Below are positions 1 to 10,430 of a DNA stretch of 64,000 nt, piece after piece. The position numbers and the translations under genes are program-made. Position 1 is the stretch's first letter. Each line of letters starts with the position of its first letter. The stretch is taken from assembly GCA_013115135.1 (NCBI GenBank), contig JABANP010000223.1:17181-81180 (forward strand), written 5' to 3'. This DNA is from Perkinsus olseni (Eukaryota; Perkinsozoa; Perkinsida; Perkinsidae). The notes below the pieces were generated by a model, which saw nothing but the letters and a program-made list of their open reading frames with translations, had not been told where the DNA came from and ran no database searches.

Positions 1-79
1 GCTGTGCGTCCCCAGTATCTTGCTCATTCTTGCATTCTTGCGATTCCTCAACGGCAGCACCAGCTCCTTCATCATCTCC

Positions 80-343
80 CCGAGTTCTCATACTCATCAT
101 ACAACTTGTGTAGCTCCTTCCCACGCAAGCCTTCGACCATATTCCCGCGGGCCTGACCGAAATCAGATCGCCGAAAAACTGCCACCCGCCGACCAGCACC
201 ACCTTAGTCTTAATAGCCTGTGTTTGATAATAGATTTTCTTCAACTCCTTCTCCGTAGTGCCGGGGAACTTGGACACATCATCGTGGAACAGAGCTTCGC
301 AGATCTGCATGAAGGTGACCAAGTCGATCGAGCTTTCTTGGCC
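80..343 (-). CDS. Unknown conserved-looking protein, two exons seen (partial)
   Basis: I do not recognise the family. Minus-strand exon 203-343 (47 codons, bounded by CAG and a GTGGTG donor) encodes a soluble helical stretch with IDLVTFMQICEALFHDD and ELKKIYYQTQAIKTK. A 50-nt intron (153-202) leads to a second exon starting at 152 with MVEGLRGKELHKLYDEYENSG. The joined reading is in phase and free of stops until the second exon reaches a TGA near 83-85; the true exon end may lie before it at an undetected donor. The upstream part (343-485) has a splice acceptor but no clear coding. The GT-AG ends and phase make this a real spliced gene rather than a chance ORF. Function is unknown; the charged helical character would suit a cytosolic scaffold or EF-hand-like protein, which is inference only. 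Confidence 0.5.
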
Positions 344-485
344 CTGAGAGACAAAGGAGGTAAAGAGACAACGCTCGGCGATTCGGGCGAAGAGTGGTAT
401 TCACCCAACACGATTTTCATATCATTACCGATTCAGACGGTCCTATCAATTCTGCGGGGACCCGCAAAGACGACAAGACAGTAAT

Positions 486-885
486 GCATGATTTTATCAC
501 TGATAAATACGGAATCGCAACCCTCTCCTACAAAACCATACCACATTTCTCCTAATTCTTCGACACCTGTTGCACTTCAACCGAGTACAAACCCCTTTTA
601 TACTGTCAAGTGCGCGTAAAAACAGAATCTCCTATCTTCACGATCACCAATAGAGCTGCATTTCGGCCTACCAAAGGCTACTAAGGCTACACCATAGTAA
701 CTGCGCGTGCTTTACCCCCCCCCCTCTCACGAAACACTAAAACCCTTCATGACGCTTGCCCAACTCGTTAAGAATGGGTACTATGCCTGTCGGCTATGAT
801 TTCAGTCTTCGAGTTCATCTGAGCCCTCATTCGGCCGTGTCACATCAACGCCACAATGTCTTCCATCACAACGCTTTCATTTCTA
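486..885. other. Non-coding stretch left of the duplicated block
   Basis: No coding exon or RNA gene is supported here. A run of nine to ten C residues lies at about 714-723. The sequence becomes homologous to 9355 onward at position 886. Confidence 0.4.
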
Positions 886-911
886 ACGACGCTTCATGCT
901 CTATGCGAGAA

Positions 912-1963
912 TCAGAGCAACTGCCACCCCAACCACTCTAACCTACTACCGTTAAAATATCTCACGAGTAATATTTTTTCGACCTCAGCGTGAGAAAATT
1001 CATAGGGGAACTCTAAAGCCCATAGCAGCGTAATCGACCGATCGAATTTTCTTCTCCTAAATTTTGATTCTAGATCCCGACTTCCCTCCAGCTTACCACG
1101 CCCCGAGCGTCGCATAAGTATTGGATTTGAGCGTGAACCGGCTGCAGCTTCCCTCCAGCGGTCGCCAACTCGGCCAGAATTCCTTTCACGTATCTTCAGC
1201 GGAGGCAAATTGGCGCTCGGTGAGACGAAGTGACCCCACTTGACAGGCAGCTTCCCTCCTTCATCCTTGTTCTCCGCCTGGTCAAATTGAGCTGCATAGG
1301 TAGGATACTTCTCGCGGTACCTTTGCAGTAAATGAAAAATAACCATACCAACTTTCCGTCAAATCGCTAAAGAATGATAGCCGACCATGCGCAGGAACAA
1401 AGTGCAGCGACCGATGGCGCTGTGAACCAACCGATAAGAGTCGACCGCTGCTCACCCTTCCTCGCCTAACTCCGCTGCTGCAGCTGCTTGGCCGTCCGCC
1501 GCCGCTTCAGCGCCACTGCTGTTAGCTTCGACCTGAAAACAATATATGTAACGAGAATCGAACCCACGACCTCGGCATAGTAAACGTGTGTGACTGTCCA
1601 ACTGAGCTAAGCTCGCTGACATTTCAACGGTGTGGGAGAATGAGGACCCACCTGAGTTTGCTCTCCTCCCGCCTTCTCCTAACAACAAAAGTAAATCCTC
1701 CCGCAGCCACGATGCCCCTCCAAACTACCTCAGCATTCGAGTTCAACTGCGGGAGCTCTTCCTGCGTCTGCTGAGTAGGATCTTCACCGGCCTGTTCGGT
1801 CTGACCAACGGCAGGTCGCCCTGCAACTCACTGTAGCCCGACAGCCATCCTCTTCTACCGTAATCGGTTTGGACCCTTCCACTGCTTCCTTAGCATCAGC
1901 TGTGTCCTTGGCAGCCACCACTGCATTAGAATTACCTTTAGCGGCAGAAGCCCCACAGCCCAT
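912..1963 (-). CDS. Putative N-acylated acidic protein, MGCGAS start, copy A
   Basis: The protein begins M-G-C-G-A-S-A-A-K-G, a Gly2/Cys3 arrangement typical of proteins that are N-myristoylated and then palmitoylated, so membrane-inner-face location is likely (inference). Exons that join in phase are 1859-1963 (35 codons), 1729-1800 (24 codons, Gln/Glu-rich), 1652-1678 (9 codons) and 1456-1532 (Ala/Glu-rich), separated by introns of 58, 50 and 119 nt. A probable next exon encodes KVGMVIFHLLQRYREKYPTY and KWGHFVSPSANLPPLK, which is well conserved in copy B, but copy A has a TGA (about 1370) just upstream where copy B reads TGC. The 3' end near 912 is unsure because the copies lose common frame. 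Family not recognised; the tail may be a separate domain. The 119-nt intron carries a tRNA-like sequence. Confidence 0.5.
1533..1651 (-). other. 119-nt intron containing a tRNA-like segment with A and B boxes
   Basis: On the minus strand the intron runs from GTGGGTCCTC to TTTTCAG between two in-phase coding exons. Within it, at about 1550-1615, lies TTAGCTCAGTTGGA (a good pol III A box) followed about 30 nt later by GTGGGTTCGATTC (a good B box/T-arm). Acceptor pairing is reduced to about five bases (GCGAG with CTCGT) and the anticodon arm does not fold cleanly, so this is a decayed tRNA or tRNA-derived element, not a functional tRNA gene. The same intron is present at 10000-10118. Confidence 0.7.
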
Positions 1964-1986
1964 TAGAGTAAAGGAGTGCGCTAATA

Positions 1987-2024
1987 CTGAGAAGAACCCG
2001 GGTTCGATTCCTAGCCTTTGAACA
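1987..2024 (-). other. Possible 38-nt 5'UTR intron with antisense T-arm
   Basis: Just upstream of the MGCGAS start codon the minus strand reads GTGTTCAAAGG...TTCTCAG. On the plus strand this is CCCGGGTTCGATTCCTAGCC, a tRNA T-arm/B-box core, antisense to the gene. The copy-B equivalent is near 10455-10490. The splice assignment is weaker than for coding introns because no coding sequence lies upstream. Confidence 0.4.
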
Positions 2025-2276
2025 CCCACGAGAGTGGTCAGGTTTTATATCGGGCCAACGGTAAAGTCCCGCTCACCTACGTCCGACGACGAAGAGACTT
2101 CCGACGGAGACTTGGAAACCAAACAAAATAATCGATTGCAATGGCGAGCGCTTTTTGCAACATCATCAGCGCGCGCCCGGGTTCGTTTCCGTTTTGAAAG
2201 CCTGTCATATTCATGACGTTTGTGGATGATGGTGAGCCGCTTGAGCAGCTCAGAGCTCCTTCATCGGCACTGTTAG

Positions 2277-4846
2277 GTGATCAGTAGCCCACCTCGATGC
2301 TTGCATGCTCAACTGGAGGAACTGGAAAGGGCGTTACAAACCCCTCACCACCGTGAGTTACCAAAGGAGTGGTATGGACACGTCCTGGGTATAATAACCC
2401 GCCTGTACAGATCCGATGAGGCGGATCTCTTGTCTTGTCAAGTTGGCTGCAAAGATGCTTTGCCTCACCCGTCGGAGTCCCAGCCAGCCCATCTTCTTAC
2501 TGCCATCGTTCTCTCCTGATTTCCCAAAAATGTGGTATCTAATTTATTTCGTTTTTTAATATTGTATACTGAATTATAATTGTATCTGAAGTCAAGATAT
2601 ATCTGATCCTGAGTGTAAAGGAAGAAGCTCGTACAGGTCAAATCCGATCTGTTTCAGTCCGGGGTGACAAGGACGCCGCCAAGGGAACTTTTATCTCACC
2701 GACGGGCCGAGGAGGAATCTTGAGGTCGGGACTCGACCTGGCCAGACTCGAGTTCAAAACCAGCAAGTTGGAAGCGCTATTAGAGGTGTCCTTGAAGGCC
2801 TTCCAGTGGGCGTGATTACTCTCGTATGAGCAGGCTAAAGGCCTCAGTGAAGAAGCGGAGTCTGTGATAAAAGAAGTTGATGAAAAATTTGTGATGTCGA
2901 AGTGAGTGATACGTCCGCACGAACGATGGCCACGCGTGGTGCAGGATGCTACCGGAAGATGAGATCAGGCAGTTTAGCGATTTGACACAAAAGCTAGCGC
3001 GGATTGAACAGGAGAGGAAAGAGCAAGAGGGTGAGTCGACAAGGGAGGGTGAGGAAATGGGAACTGAGTTTGCAATGGATAGAGAAACAGGTCAGTTGGG
3101 GGAGCACCGGGTGGCTAGGGTTGTGAGTAATCGTATGGCTAAGGGTTCGATTACGGTTGACATATATTTTCCGCACGATTAATTTCACCCGCCCTTCTCA
3201 GACGAGACAAACAGACTAGTGCAGGAGCTGAGTATCTCCCACCAGAAAATAGCGGAAATCGAGAGACAACACGGTCGTGTGGTAAAAGACTCCACCGGCA
3301 ACACTCCTAGTGAACGCCACCCTATAGGTGCTAGAAGGCGATGAGCAGCTCCAACCACCTCCAGAGAACCTCTACGATCTATACGCCCGACAGGAGGACC
3401 TCGATCGACGCATCCTCCTCCGTGAGCTTGCTAATAGCGATTCTGTAGGGAACACTCGTGGGTGCGGACTAGCGAGGCATGAGGTTTGCCTCAGCCGATG
3501 GACCGCCTCGAGGCGGAGAAATACCACTGGATAACGCACAAGCTGACCGCGGGGCCAGCGCAGTTCCAAAACGACAGTGAGGATTGGTTTTGTGGAAAGA
3601 CGTGGGAGTATTGTCGTTTGCACAGAATGGCTTGATGAGCAAATTGAGGAACTGAAGCGAGCCAGCTTAGAGAAAAACGGAGAGGAAGAGGGAAGAGATT
3701 GATACAAAACGATTTCTTGAACTCGCGCATAAACAGCGCATTACCATTGAAGAACGGGTACGTTATTGTGATTTGCCCGGGGATTGTTAAATGTTGGGCG
3801 AAAGAGTTTGATGGTATCTTTTCGTCCTTGCCAGCGCGAGGCCATTCACGCGAGGAGGGGGAGGGATGAGGGTGTGAACAGGGGAGATCTCCTGAAGGAG
3901 GTCATGTACCCTAATCAGTTCGAGGAGCTCATGTGAGTGCATGGGCGGAGTTCTGATCTGGTGGAAATGTGGTACGGCGAAGTCGGTCTTGCGGCACCGG
4001 CTGATGGAAGAACAGTGGCAGTAGCGGACGATTAGATCTTATTCTCAATTTTGTCCTCGCATCTTCCCGTCATTGCATTAGACCTCCTCTCGGCACGTTC
4101 GAATGACTTGTGCTCTCGTTCCCAGTTGTCATCTCCCCTCAGAGTCAGAGCTCAAGCAGAGAAACTGTTGATGACTTCACAGAACACGCTAGTCGACAAT
4201 TACCTAAACTCTCGCAAGGTGCAGCCTGGCGGTGTAGCGAGTTGAACAGGGAACGCCTTCAGGGCCGTGAGCTAGATCTACCAATAGCAGATCCGGTCGT
4301 TGAGAAGACCTTCCATCCACCGAAAAAAGACCGCAGGAAAAAGGCCAAGGTTTTCCTCTTCCTCGTTCTACACAAACGCCACTCCCGCCTCTCTTTCAGG
4401 CGTTGTTGCACGACCGAGCGGGACCTCGTGATGGTGCTGAGGAGGAAGCGTGCGAAACATGGGCCAAATATGATCCTGCTGTGAGCGTCAAACCGGTCTC
4501 GCGTGGTTTCGATGGGAAACTCGCAGGTTGTGAATCCGATGACACGCGAGGCTCGAGAGATGTTGGACGACCTCAAACGAGAGAAGGAAGAGTGGGTTAA
4601 AAGTAGCTCTTGAACAGTGGGAAGAAGTTGCAGAAAAAAATGAAGGTGAGAGGCTGTGAAATCGGGCTGTTCTTTTATTTTCATCCGTCAGCTCCGAGGA
4701 GGAGATCATCTGTGATGATGTGCCGTCACCAGACGAGAGAGTTGCTGATGATGATTCGGTCGTTTTAGTCGGCATTGACGATCCCCATGAGAGTACTGTT
4801 GTTGTGCAGCACATTGTTGACCATGACGAAAATAATAATGCCTGAT
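2277..4846 (+). CDS. Multi-exon coiled-coil protein (model incomplete)
   Basis: Several plus-strand exons encode charged heptad-rich segments: QLEELERALQTPHHRELPKE (from about 2307), LPEDEIRQFSDLTQKLARIE (2949 on), LYARQEDLDRRILL (near 3380), LDEQIEELKRASLEK (3633 on), EEIDTKRFLELAHKQR (near 3690), EAIHARRGRDEG (3838 on), a basic stretch HPPKKDRRKKAK (4315-4350), LDDLKREKEEW (4564 on) and an acidic C-terminus ending DHDENNNA with TGA at 4844-4846. Introns are clear at 3123-3201 and about 4351-4400. Continuous reading needs one fewer A in two A-runs (about 3673 and 4600), so this is either a decaying gene, an assembly with indels, or a model with missed micro-introns. Long coiled coil plus basic and acidic tails suggests a cytoskeletal or centrosomal structural protein; function is inference. 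Confidence 0.45.
3123..3201 (+). other. 79-nt intron with sense T-arm core
   Basis: GTGAGTAATC to CTTCTCAG inside the coiled-coil gene. At about 3140-3150 it reads AAGGGTTCGATTACGG, matching the B-box core GGTTCGATT. No convincing A box is present. Confidence 0.45.
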
Positions 4847-5123
4847 GTGACAAGGATGTTGTTTTTGTTATCAGTGTAGTCGGTCAGCAGCTCGCGTGGT
4901 CCGTGTTTCCGCTCCGAGTGTACGAGGTAACAGTCCAATGCAACTACCGTGAGGGTGTATCACATACAGGCCCTCATCCCGAAGCTCATTCGGCGGTCGC
5001 ACTAGTATCGTACTCATACCTCTCGACCTTCATACTAGGGCCGGCCACGGTTGACCAGCAGCCACTAACGCAACACTGGCCGAGTGCACATCAACAACAA
5101 CAGCCTTGCCACACATACACCCT

Positions 5124-5879
5124 TCAATGCCTTCTTGGACGCTTTCTCTCCCCATCCTCCTCATCTCTCATCTTTCTCTTGTGCGAGGACCGAGAGGCCT
5201 CCTGTCGTTCCTTCTTGCGTTTTATTTTATCAATCTCATGCAACATGTCATCTCTGACACCTTCATAGAACGCCGTCAGCCAGCTCAAGCCCCGGAAGCG
5301 GCCCACGTACTTCCCCGGGGGGTTGTCAATCAGCTCCTCTGCAATGCTGATGCATCGTTTCATATTCGTGTGCACGTCCGTGCTGTTCTTCAACGCGTTG
5401 CTCATCAGAATTTCCTTGCTCGTTTCAGTGAGCATCCTCCAGGGCGAAAAGCGCTGCATCGACTCACGGTGTCGAGTCCTACCACTCCTTGTCCAACTCC
5501 CAACGCTTAGCTACTATCAGTAGGACGTTCTCGTCTGTGAACTCCCTGAAAGGGATTCTGCGGAATACGGGTGATGTCGCAGCGACCTTACACGGTGTAT
5601 GAGTAATCATGGACTGAGTCCAACAACCACGATGTAGCGAGGCCATCTCTTTCATCGATTTTAACGGTGTACGACAAGGAGGGTTCACTTTGATAAAAGG
5701 CACACTCCAGTCTCTCGGTGGGGCTGACCATGATCTGAACAAGAGGACAAGTAGGAAGAGGGTCTGGGGTGATATCGTCGTACTCCCTCATCTCTCAAGG
5801 TCCTTTCATCAACGATGCGGGCAGTGGACGACGCAACCGATCCGACGGTAGACGCGAACAGAATAAAGTTGGAGATCAT
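5124..5879 (-). CDS. Putative secreted protein, PP-x-x-Y/W-repeat family (paralogue of 14750-15668)
   Basis: The start at 5879 gives a hydrophobic leader (MISNFILFASTVGSVASS), so export through the ER is likely. Exons 5592-5791, 5483-5557 and 5124-5436 join through introns of 34 nt (5558-5591) and 46 nt (5437-5482); the junction after the leader exon is unresolved. The C-terminal domain reads NMKRCISIAEELIDNPPGKY ... WLTAFYEG ... LHEIDKIKRKK and matches the gene at 15.3-15.67 kb in the pattern A-x2-II-D-x-PP-x2-Y...W...Y...M...K. The last 25 residues are very basic (KRKMRDEEDGERKRPRRH). No enzyme motif is visible. Likely a lineage-specific secreted family; function unknown. Confidence 0.55.
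5558..5591 (-). other. 34-nt intron
   Basis: GTAAGGTCGC...ATTCCGCAG. Removing exactly these 34 nt joins ...HDYSYT to VIPFREFTDENVLL in phase. It is one of several introns of this size in the window. Confidence 0.6.
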
Positions 5880-6068
5880 GATCACGATTCGGACACGCGG
5901 AAAACAGGCGAGAGTACAGGGTGTCAAGCACATTCTGCTGATGATCAGCAGCAGCTGATCCTATCTTGCTTCTACGCTGAAGCGGGCTAAGTGGAGGGGA
6001 TGACAAGAAGACAGCAGATGAAAGATATGATCCCGGATGGCAAAACTCGGGTGTTGTGCTCTTAATGA

Positions 6069-6323
6069 GTCGGCCCCTAACCAGGGGTTTCATGCGAGTA
6101 AACACAACAAAGACAACGTCATGCATCATCATGAAATAGCATCTCCGACCGCGAGGTCGTAGCTGGTGGGAGGTAGCATGTCTCGCCATACTCAGTAGCG
6201 TCGTAGCAGCACCAAACTCATCTCGAGTCCACAAGAACACCTACCTTAACAGGGCTACATGCATATCTTATCTTCTGGCTTCTTCCACATCATCCTTTTA
6301 CGATTTCATCCACCCCTTGTTTC
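6069..6323. repeat. Segmental duplication block R3, copy A (partner 10929-11200)
   Basis: GTCGGCCCCTAACCAGGGG through CACCCCTTGTTTC is repeated at 10929-11200 with few changes. Copy B has an extra 19 nt that create a 21-nt palindrome. A much more diverged third copy can be followed at about 11610-12040 against 6120-6560. Confidence 0.85.
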
Positions 6324-7487
6324 ACTAGATTCTTCATCGACGACCGGAACCAGCTGAATTGGCGAGGGAGTAGCAAACCGTCTGCAAGGGCGTCCTGTTA
6401 ACTCGAAACCCGAACTCATACACCTGTGTCTGTTTTCAAAAATGGCGGTCCATCTTCGGCAAGTTGCGGTAAAGTAAACCTCGACCAACTCCCGTGGGCT
6501 GAGCTTGGGGCCCTCACACTTTAAAGGACCCCCACACTACAGGACTCATGACTCGTGTCAATGCCCCCTCATCCTCAGCTGACGAACGCGCCATGAAGAC
6601 ACGGGAAGCAGAGCTGAGCTAACCGTAGCTGAGTTGACTGGAGCCTTCTGGAAGCCAAGCTAGCACGGCATAGCTGCCGTCTCCGCGTTCCCCAGGGAGG
6701 CGAGACGTGACCGCCTTGGTGAGGCGTGCGCGCAAGCCCGCCAGCTACGAGTGGGGAGATGATAGCCACTACAGCGAGCATCCGCCGAGCGTAGAGCATA
6801 TGCGCTCATTGTGTTGCGTGCGCACTCGCTTTGTCCCCGTATTTCACTGACGTACCAGTACGCGCACTGACCAAAATCCAGGGAAAAATTCCGCTCGTCC
6901 GCACTGGCCAAAGGCATCCGACCAGAATCCAGGACTCTGACCGAAACCCAAGGCGGGCGACCAACGTGCTTCCTGTGAAGTTTACACTGCGCGGCCCTCG
7001 GGCTTTAGGTGAAGGTCGCGCGGAAGGCGAGCTGAGTCGGGTTCACAGGGGTTACGGTCAGCACTCCCCCAGACTGGATAACAGCCTTGCCCTGGGTGAG
7101 ACGTTTTCGCTCACCCTGCGCTGTCTCCGGGGACAGCGCCCTTGGATTTTGTACTTTTCCTTCGATTTTGTCAGGTGTCCCGGAATTTGCGCTTTGCCCG
7201 TTCACAGCGCGTATTTTTGTGCGCAAAATGGTAAAGAGGAATTCCGGTAGAGTAATTACCAAAACACGTTCAAAATGCTTCCATGGAAGCATCTTCAGGG
7301 ATCGCCCCGGGTAACAGTTCCGGGACCGGGGTTTCGGGAAGGGTTTCTAATGTCCCGTTCCTGCCTTCACCCGCAATTCAGGTTTCTTGTCTTGTCTTGA
7401 AGACAACACGAGAAACCTGAGTGTCTTCGGCGAAGAGTCTTCGCCTGCTTGTCGCACGTGTTCGCGTGGGTCTTGCGTGGCCTGCTT
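6324..7487. other. Gene-poor spacer
   Basis: No coding exon is supported. Around 7139-7165 the phrase CTTGGATTTTGTAC occurs and recurs inverted near 34850-34870, suggesting a short dispersed repeat. The part up to 6560 is an old copy of sequence at 11850-12040. Confidence 0.4.
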
Positions 7488-7793
7488 GGCGTGAATCTTG
7501 ATAGTGAGGTAGAAGGAGGGATTGGCGTGGTAGAAGGCACATCTGCTCCCTCTAGGGGGCGTACCATAACATCAGCTAATCGTGGTGGTGGTAGTGGTGG
7601 TGGTGAGCATCAGTGCACTCCTTCTTGCATGATTATCAAAAACCCGAGTGGAGGTCCCCAAAGCTGAGCTGAGGACCAAGGCCGCTCGGACGCTGGCGTT
7701 TAACAGTCTTCTCTGTTTCGAAAGTCCCCAATAGGTGACACAACAGGGTTGAAGAGGATATGAAAAATCACGTAACAATGATATGCTGTTGCC

Positions 7794-8924
7794 CTACGGC
7801 TGTTGCTGCTGTCCCTGTCTCTCCAGAGAGACCATGCCCCCCTCAATGGCATCACTATTAGCCGGCACGAAGCGGCCTGTTTGCTCAGCTATGGTCTGCT
7901 GTACCCCTCCCAAATCGGGCTGGTACCTACCAGAGGCCACGGTCGCATTGATGGCTCCAAAGAAAAGCGTGGATGTAGCAGGTTTGTAGCCCATGGTCGC
8001 TGACGGTAGAATCGGGCGGTCGAGTCGTCCGGTATGCAGTACGACAGATGGCAGTGTTGAACTTCCCAGTACGGTGAGGCCACTGGAAAAGCACCCTAGC
8101 AATATTCGTGTGATATATAGCAAAAAACTTTGATTCGCTTTGCTCACATTTAATCATCATAATAAAGAAGTCTACGGCCTAACCTCCCTGGGGAAGCGAG
8201 AACCCCTGCGCACCCCTTCCACATCGCTATGCACAGCACGCCCATAACGACCATGTACACGCCAACTATGGCGTAGAGGAGGGTGAACTGCACCAACGCC
8301 AAGGAACCTTGGAAGAGGTAAAAGAGGCCTCTACCCCACAGCAGAGTGAGGAACTTCGCATGCTCGTATCTGGCCAGCCCAGAGGCAGATCTTCATGTCG
8401 ACTCAGAATCGGAATTTCCTACATCTTCTCCTGCCAGTGAACTCGCTCTCTCAACAACTCCGGGTTAGCCTCGAGAATGCAGGTGATCACACCGAAGAGA
8501 AATTGGTAACTACAATGACGGTTCGAAAACCAAGATCTGCAAGCCCAGCTCTCACGCGTTGCAAAGGTAATCGATAGGGTGCAGAATAGTGGAGAAGATG
8601 TTCAACACGCCTAGGGCGCCAGTGAGGGTGACGCCAAGACCTCCGACGAAGCAGAGGACTCGAAGACCGTTCGGGCCCTGTTGGATGTAATGATGGACCT
8701 GGGAGGGTGTGTGAGTACAATCAAGAGACCTTCACTCACCTGCACGAGGCCTTGCTGTGCCGCGTTGGAAGCCGCCAGAAGGGTTTGTCGTCCCATCTCC
8801 AGGGCCACCTAGCATTGGGGAAGCCGTGTGCGGGGTTGTTGCGTTTCGGAAGCACCTGGCCGGTAGCCTCGTTGAAGACAGGATTACTAGGATTGCTGCC
8901 TCCGCTGCTGCCGGGCATGGCCAA
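7794..8924 (-). CDS. COPI-associated family membrane protein, copy A
   Basis: Exons 8856-8924, 8740-8808, 8556-8698, 8423-8509 and 8369 downward are separated by introns of 47, 41, 46 and 53 nt and all join in phase. The product starts MAMPGSSGGSNPSNPVFNEA, has VHHYIQQGPNGLRVLCFVGG and a four-helix membrane core (GLGVTLTGALGVLNIF; QFLFGVITCILEANPELL; FLTLLWGRGLFYLFQGSLAL; LLYAIVGVYMVVMGVLCIA). This order and the KFLTLLWGRGLFYLFQGSL block match the COPI-associated protein family (Golgi/vesicle traffic, exact role unclear). The end is uncertain: reading on gives a stop after LLYYDD, but a probable tail exon at 7794-7999 (YKPATSTLFFGAINATVASG, Gln-rich end) is strongly conserved between copies and may be joined by a donor I could not fix. 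Confidence 0.7.
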
Positions 8925-8999
8925 TGGGCAACTGAACCAGGAGGGGGTCGAGGTTTCAGGCTTTCCTTTCTCGAAAATAAATTAATAATTTCCCATGTT

Positions 9000-9354
9000 T
9001 TTCTTCGGAGCAGTTATTGATCACCATTGCTGATTGATTACTCATCACACTTGTACTTTCTCGAGTTTTCCCAACTATCATGTCCCCCGGTAACTGTCAG
9101 TCTGCGTTGCGGTTGAATACTGGATAATATAATGATTCAAGTCCCATTTCTGCAATAGCAAGCTCCGTTTAACAAAGCTCGACCATCACCGCTCAGTGTT
9201 ACAGTGTTTCCTGGGAAGGCTAAAGTTATCACTGCATTCAACAACAAAATTTTCGCCGCATTGATGTTCGCCCTATCCACGACTGTACTCAACATCAGTG
9301 ATGTACACAAACTCACCAACTCCCACCGCGAAGTTGTGTCGTTCGAGGCAAGTC
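9000..9354. other. Upstream flank of COPI-associated copy A
   Basis: No convincing exon. Short ORFs on both strands (e.g. plus 9204-9389) are shared with copy B only because the DNA is duplicated. It probably contains the promoter of the minus-strand gene. Confidence 0.3.
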
Positions 9355-9537
9355 ACGACGTTTCATGCTCTATGCGAGAATCAGAGTAACTGCCACCCCA
9401 ACCACTCTAACCTACTACCGTTGGAGATCTCACGAGTAATATTTTTTGGACTTCAGCGTGAGAAAATTCACAGGGGAACTCTAAAGCCCATAGCAGCGTA
9501 ATCGACCGATCGAATTCTCTTCTCCTAAATTTTGATT

Positions 9538-10430
9538 CTAGTTCCCGACTTCCCTCCGCTTACCACGCCCCGTGCGTCGCATAAGTATTGGATTTGAGCG
9601 TGAACCGGCTGCATCTTCCCTCCACCGGTCCCCAACTCGGCCAGAATTCCTTTCACGTATCTTCAGCGGAGGCAAGCTGGCACTCGGTGAGACGAAGTGA
9701 TCCCACTTGACAGGCAGCTTCCCTCCTTCATCCTTGTTCTCCGCCTGGTCAAATTGAGCTGCATAGGTAGGATACTTCTCGCGGTACCTTTGCAGTGAAT
9801 GAAAAATAACCATACCAACTTTCCGGCAAATCGCTAAAGAATGATAGCCGACCATGAGCGGGAACATACAGCAGCGAACGATGGCGCTGTGAACCAACCG
9901 ATAAGAGTCGACCGCTGCTCACCCTTCCTCGCCTAACTCCGCTGCTGCAGCTGCTTGGCCGTCCGCCGCCGCTTCAGCGCCACTGCTGTTAGCTTCGACC
10001 TGAAAACAATATATAGAACGAGAATCGAACCCACGACCTCGGCATAGTAAACGTGAATGACTATCCAACTGAGCTAAGCTCACTGACATTTCAACGGTGT
10101 GAGAGAATGAGGACCCACCTGAGTTTGCTCTCCTCCCGCCTTCTCCTAACAACGAAAGGAAATCCTCCCGCAGCCACGATGCCCCTCCAAACTACCTCAG
10201 CATTCGAGTTCAACTGCGGGAGCTCTTCCTGCGTCTGCTGAGTAGGATCTTCACCGGCCTGTTCGGTCTGACCAACGGCAGGTCGCCCTGCAACTCACTA
10301 CAGCTCTAAAACCATCCTTTTCTACCGTAATCGGTTTGGACTCTTCCACGGCTTCCTTAGCATCAGCTGTGTCCTTGGCAGCCACCACTGCATTAGAATT
10401 ACCTTTAGCGGCAGAAGCCCCACAGCCCAT
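9538..10430 (-). CDS. Putative N-acylated acidic protein, MGCGAS start, copy B
   Basis: Same exon structure as the copy at 912-1963, starting at 10430 with M-G-C-G-A-S. The 119-nt tRNA-like intron is at 10000-10118. The exon containing YREKYPTYAAQFDQAENKDE and KWDHFVSPSASLPPLK is open upstream (AICRKVGM) where copy A has a stop, so copy B is more likely the functional one. Divergence from copy A is highest in the first intron (about 10290-10320), supporting that splice assignment. The true 3' end is unsure; the continuous reading stops at 9538. Confidence 0.5.
10000..10118 (-). other. tRNA-like intron, copy B
   Basis: Duplicate of 1533-1651. A box TTAGCTCAGTTGGA and B box GTGGGTTCGATTC are unchanged, while the anticodon-arm region differs at several bases (TCATTCACG against TCACACACG), with no compensatory pairing. 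It is therefore not under obvious tRNA selection. Confidence 0.65.

Larger units (their letters stand above)
886..2475. repeat. Segmental duplication block R2, copy A (partner 9355-10933)
   Basis: About 1.59 kb aligns almost base for base with 9355-10933. Homology starts at the ACGACG preceding TTCATGCTCTATGCGAG and stops at CACCCGTCGG. The two copies differ by scattered substitutions and a few small indels, concentrated in inferred introns. The block holds the MGCGAS-type gene, two or three tRNA-like segments and a coiled-coil exon on the plus strand. Copy B is fused at its right end to a different duplicated block (R3). Confidence 0.9.
7488..9354. repeat. Segmental duplication block R1, copy A (partner 12096-13955)
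   Basis: About 1.86 kb in direct orientation, offset by about 4.6 kb. It starts at GGCGTGAATCTTGATAG and ends at GGTTCGAGGCAAGTC... in both copies (TTCGAGGCAAGTC). It contains a complete COPI-associated gene with its 5' and 3' flanks. Copy A is followed directly by block R2. Confidence 0.92.

Noticed and set aside
1550..1615. Functional tRNA gene on the minus strand
   Set aside because: A and B boxes are good, but the acceptor and anticodon stems do not pair properly and the anticodon arm drifts between duplicated copies. It is better explained as a tRNA-derived intron segment.
9204..9389. Small ORF (MFPGKAKVITAFNNKIFAAL...) upstream of COPI-associated copy A
   Set aside because: It is conserved in copy B only through recent duplication; the C-terminus differs at the block border and no domain is visible.
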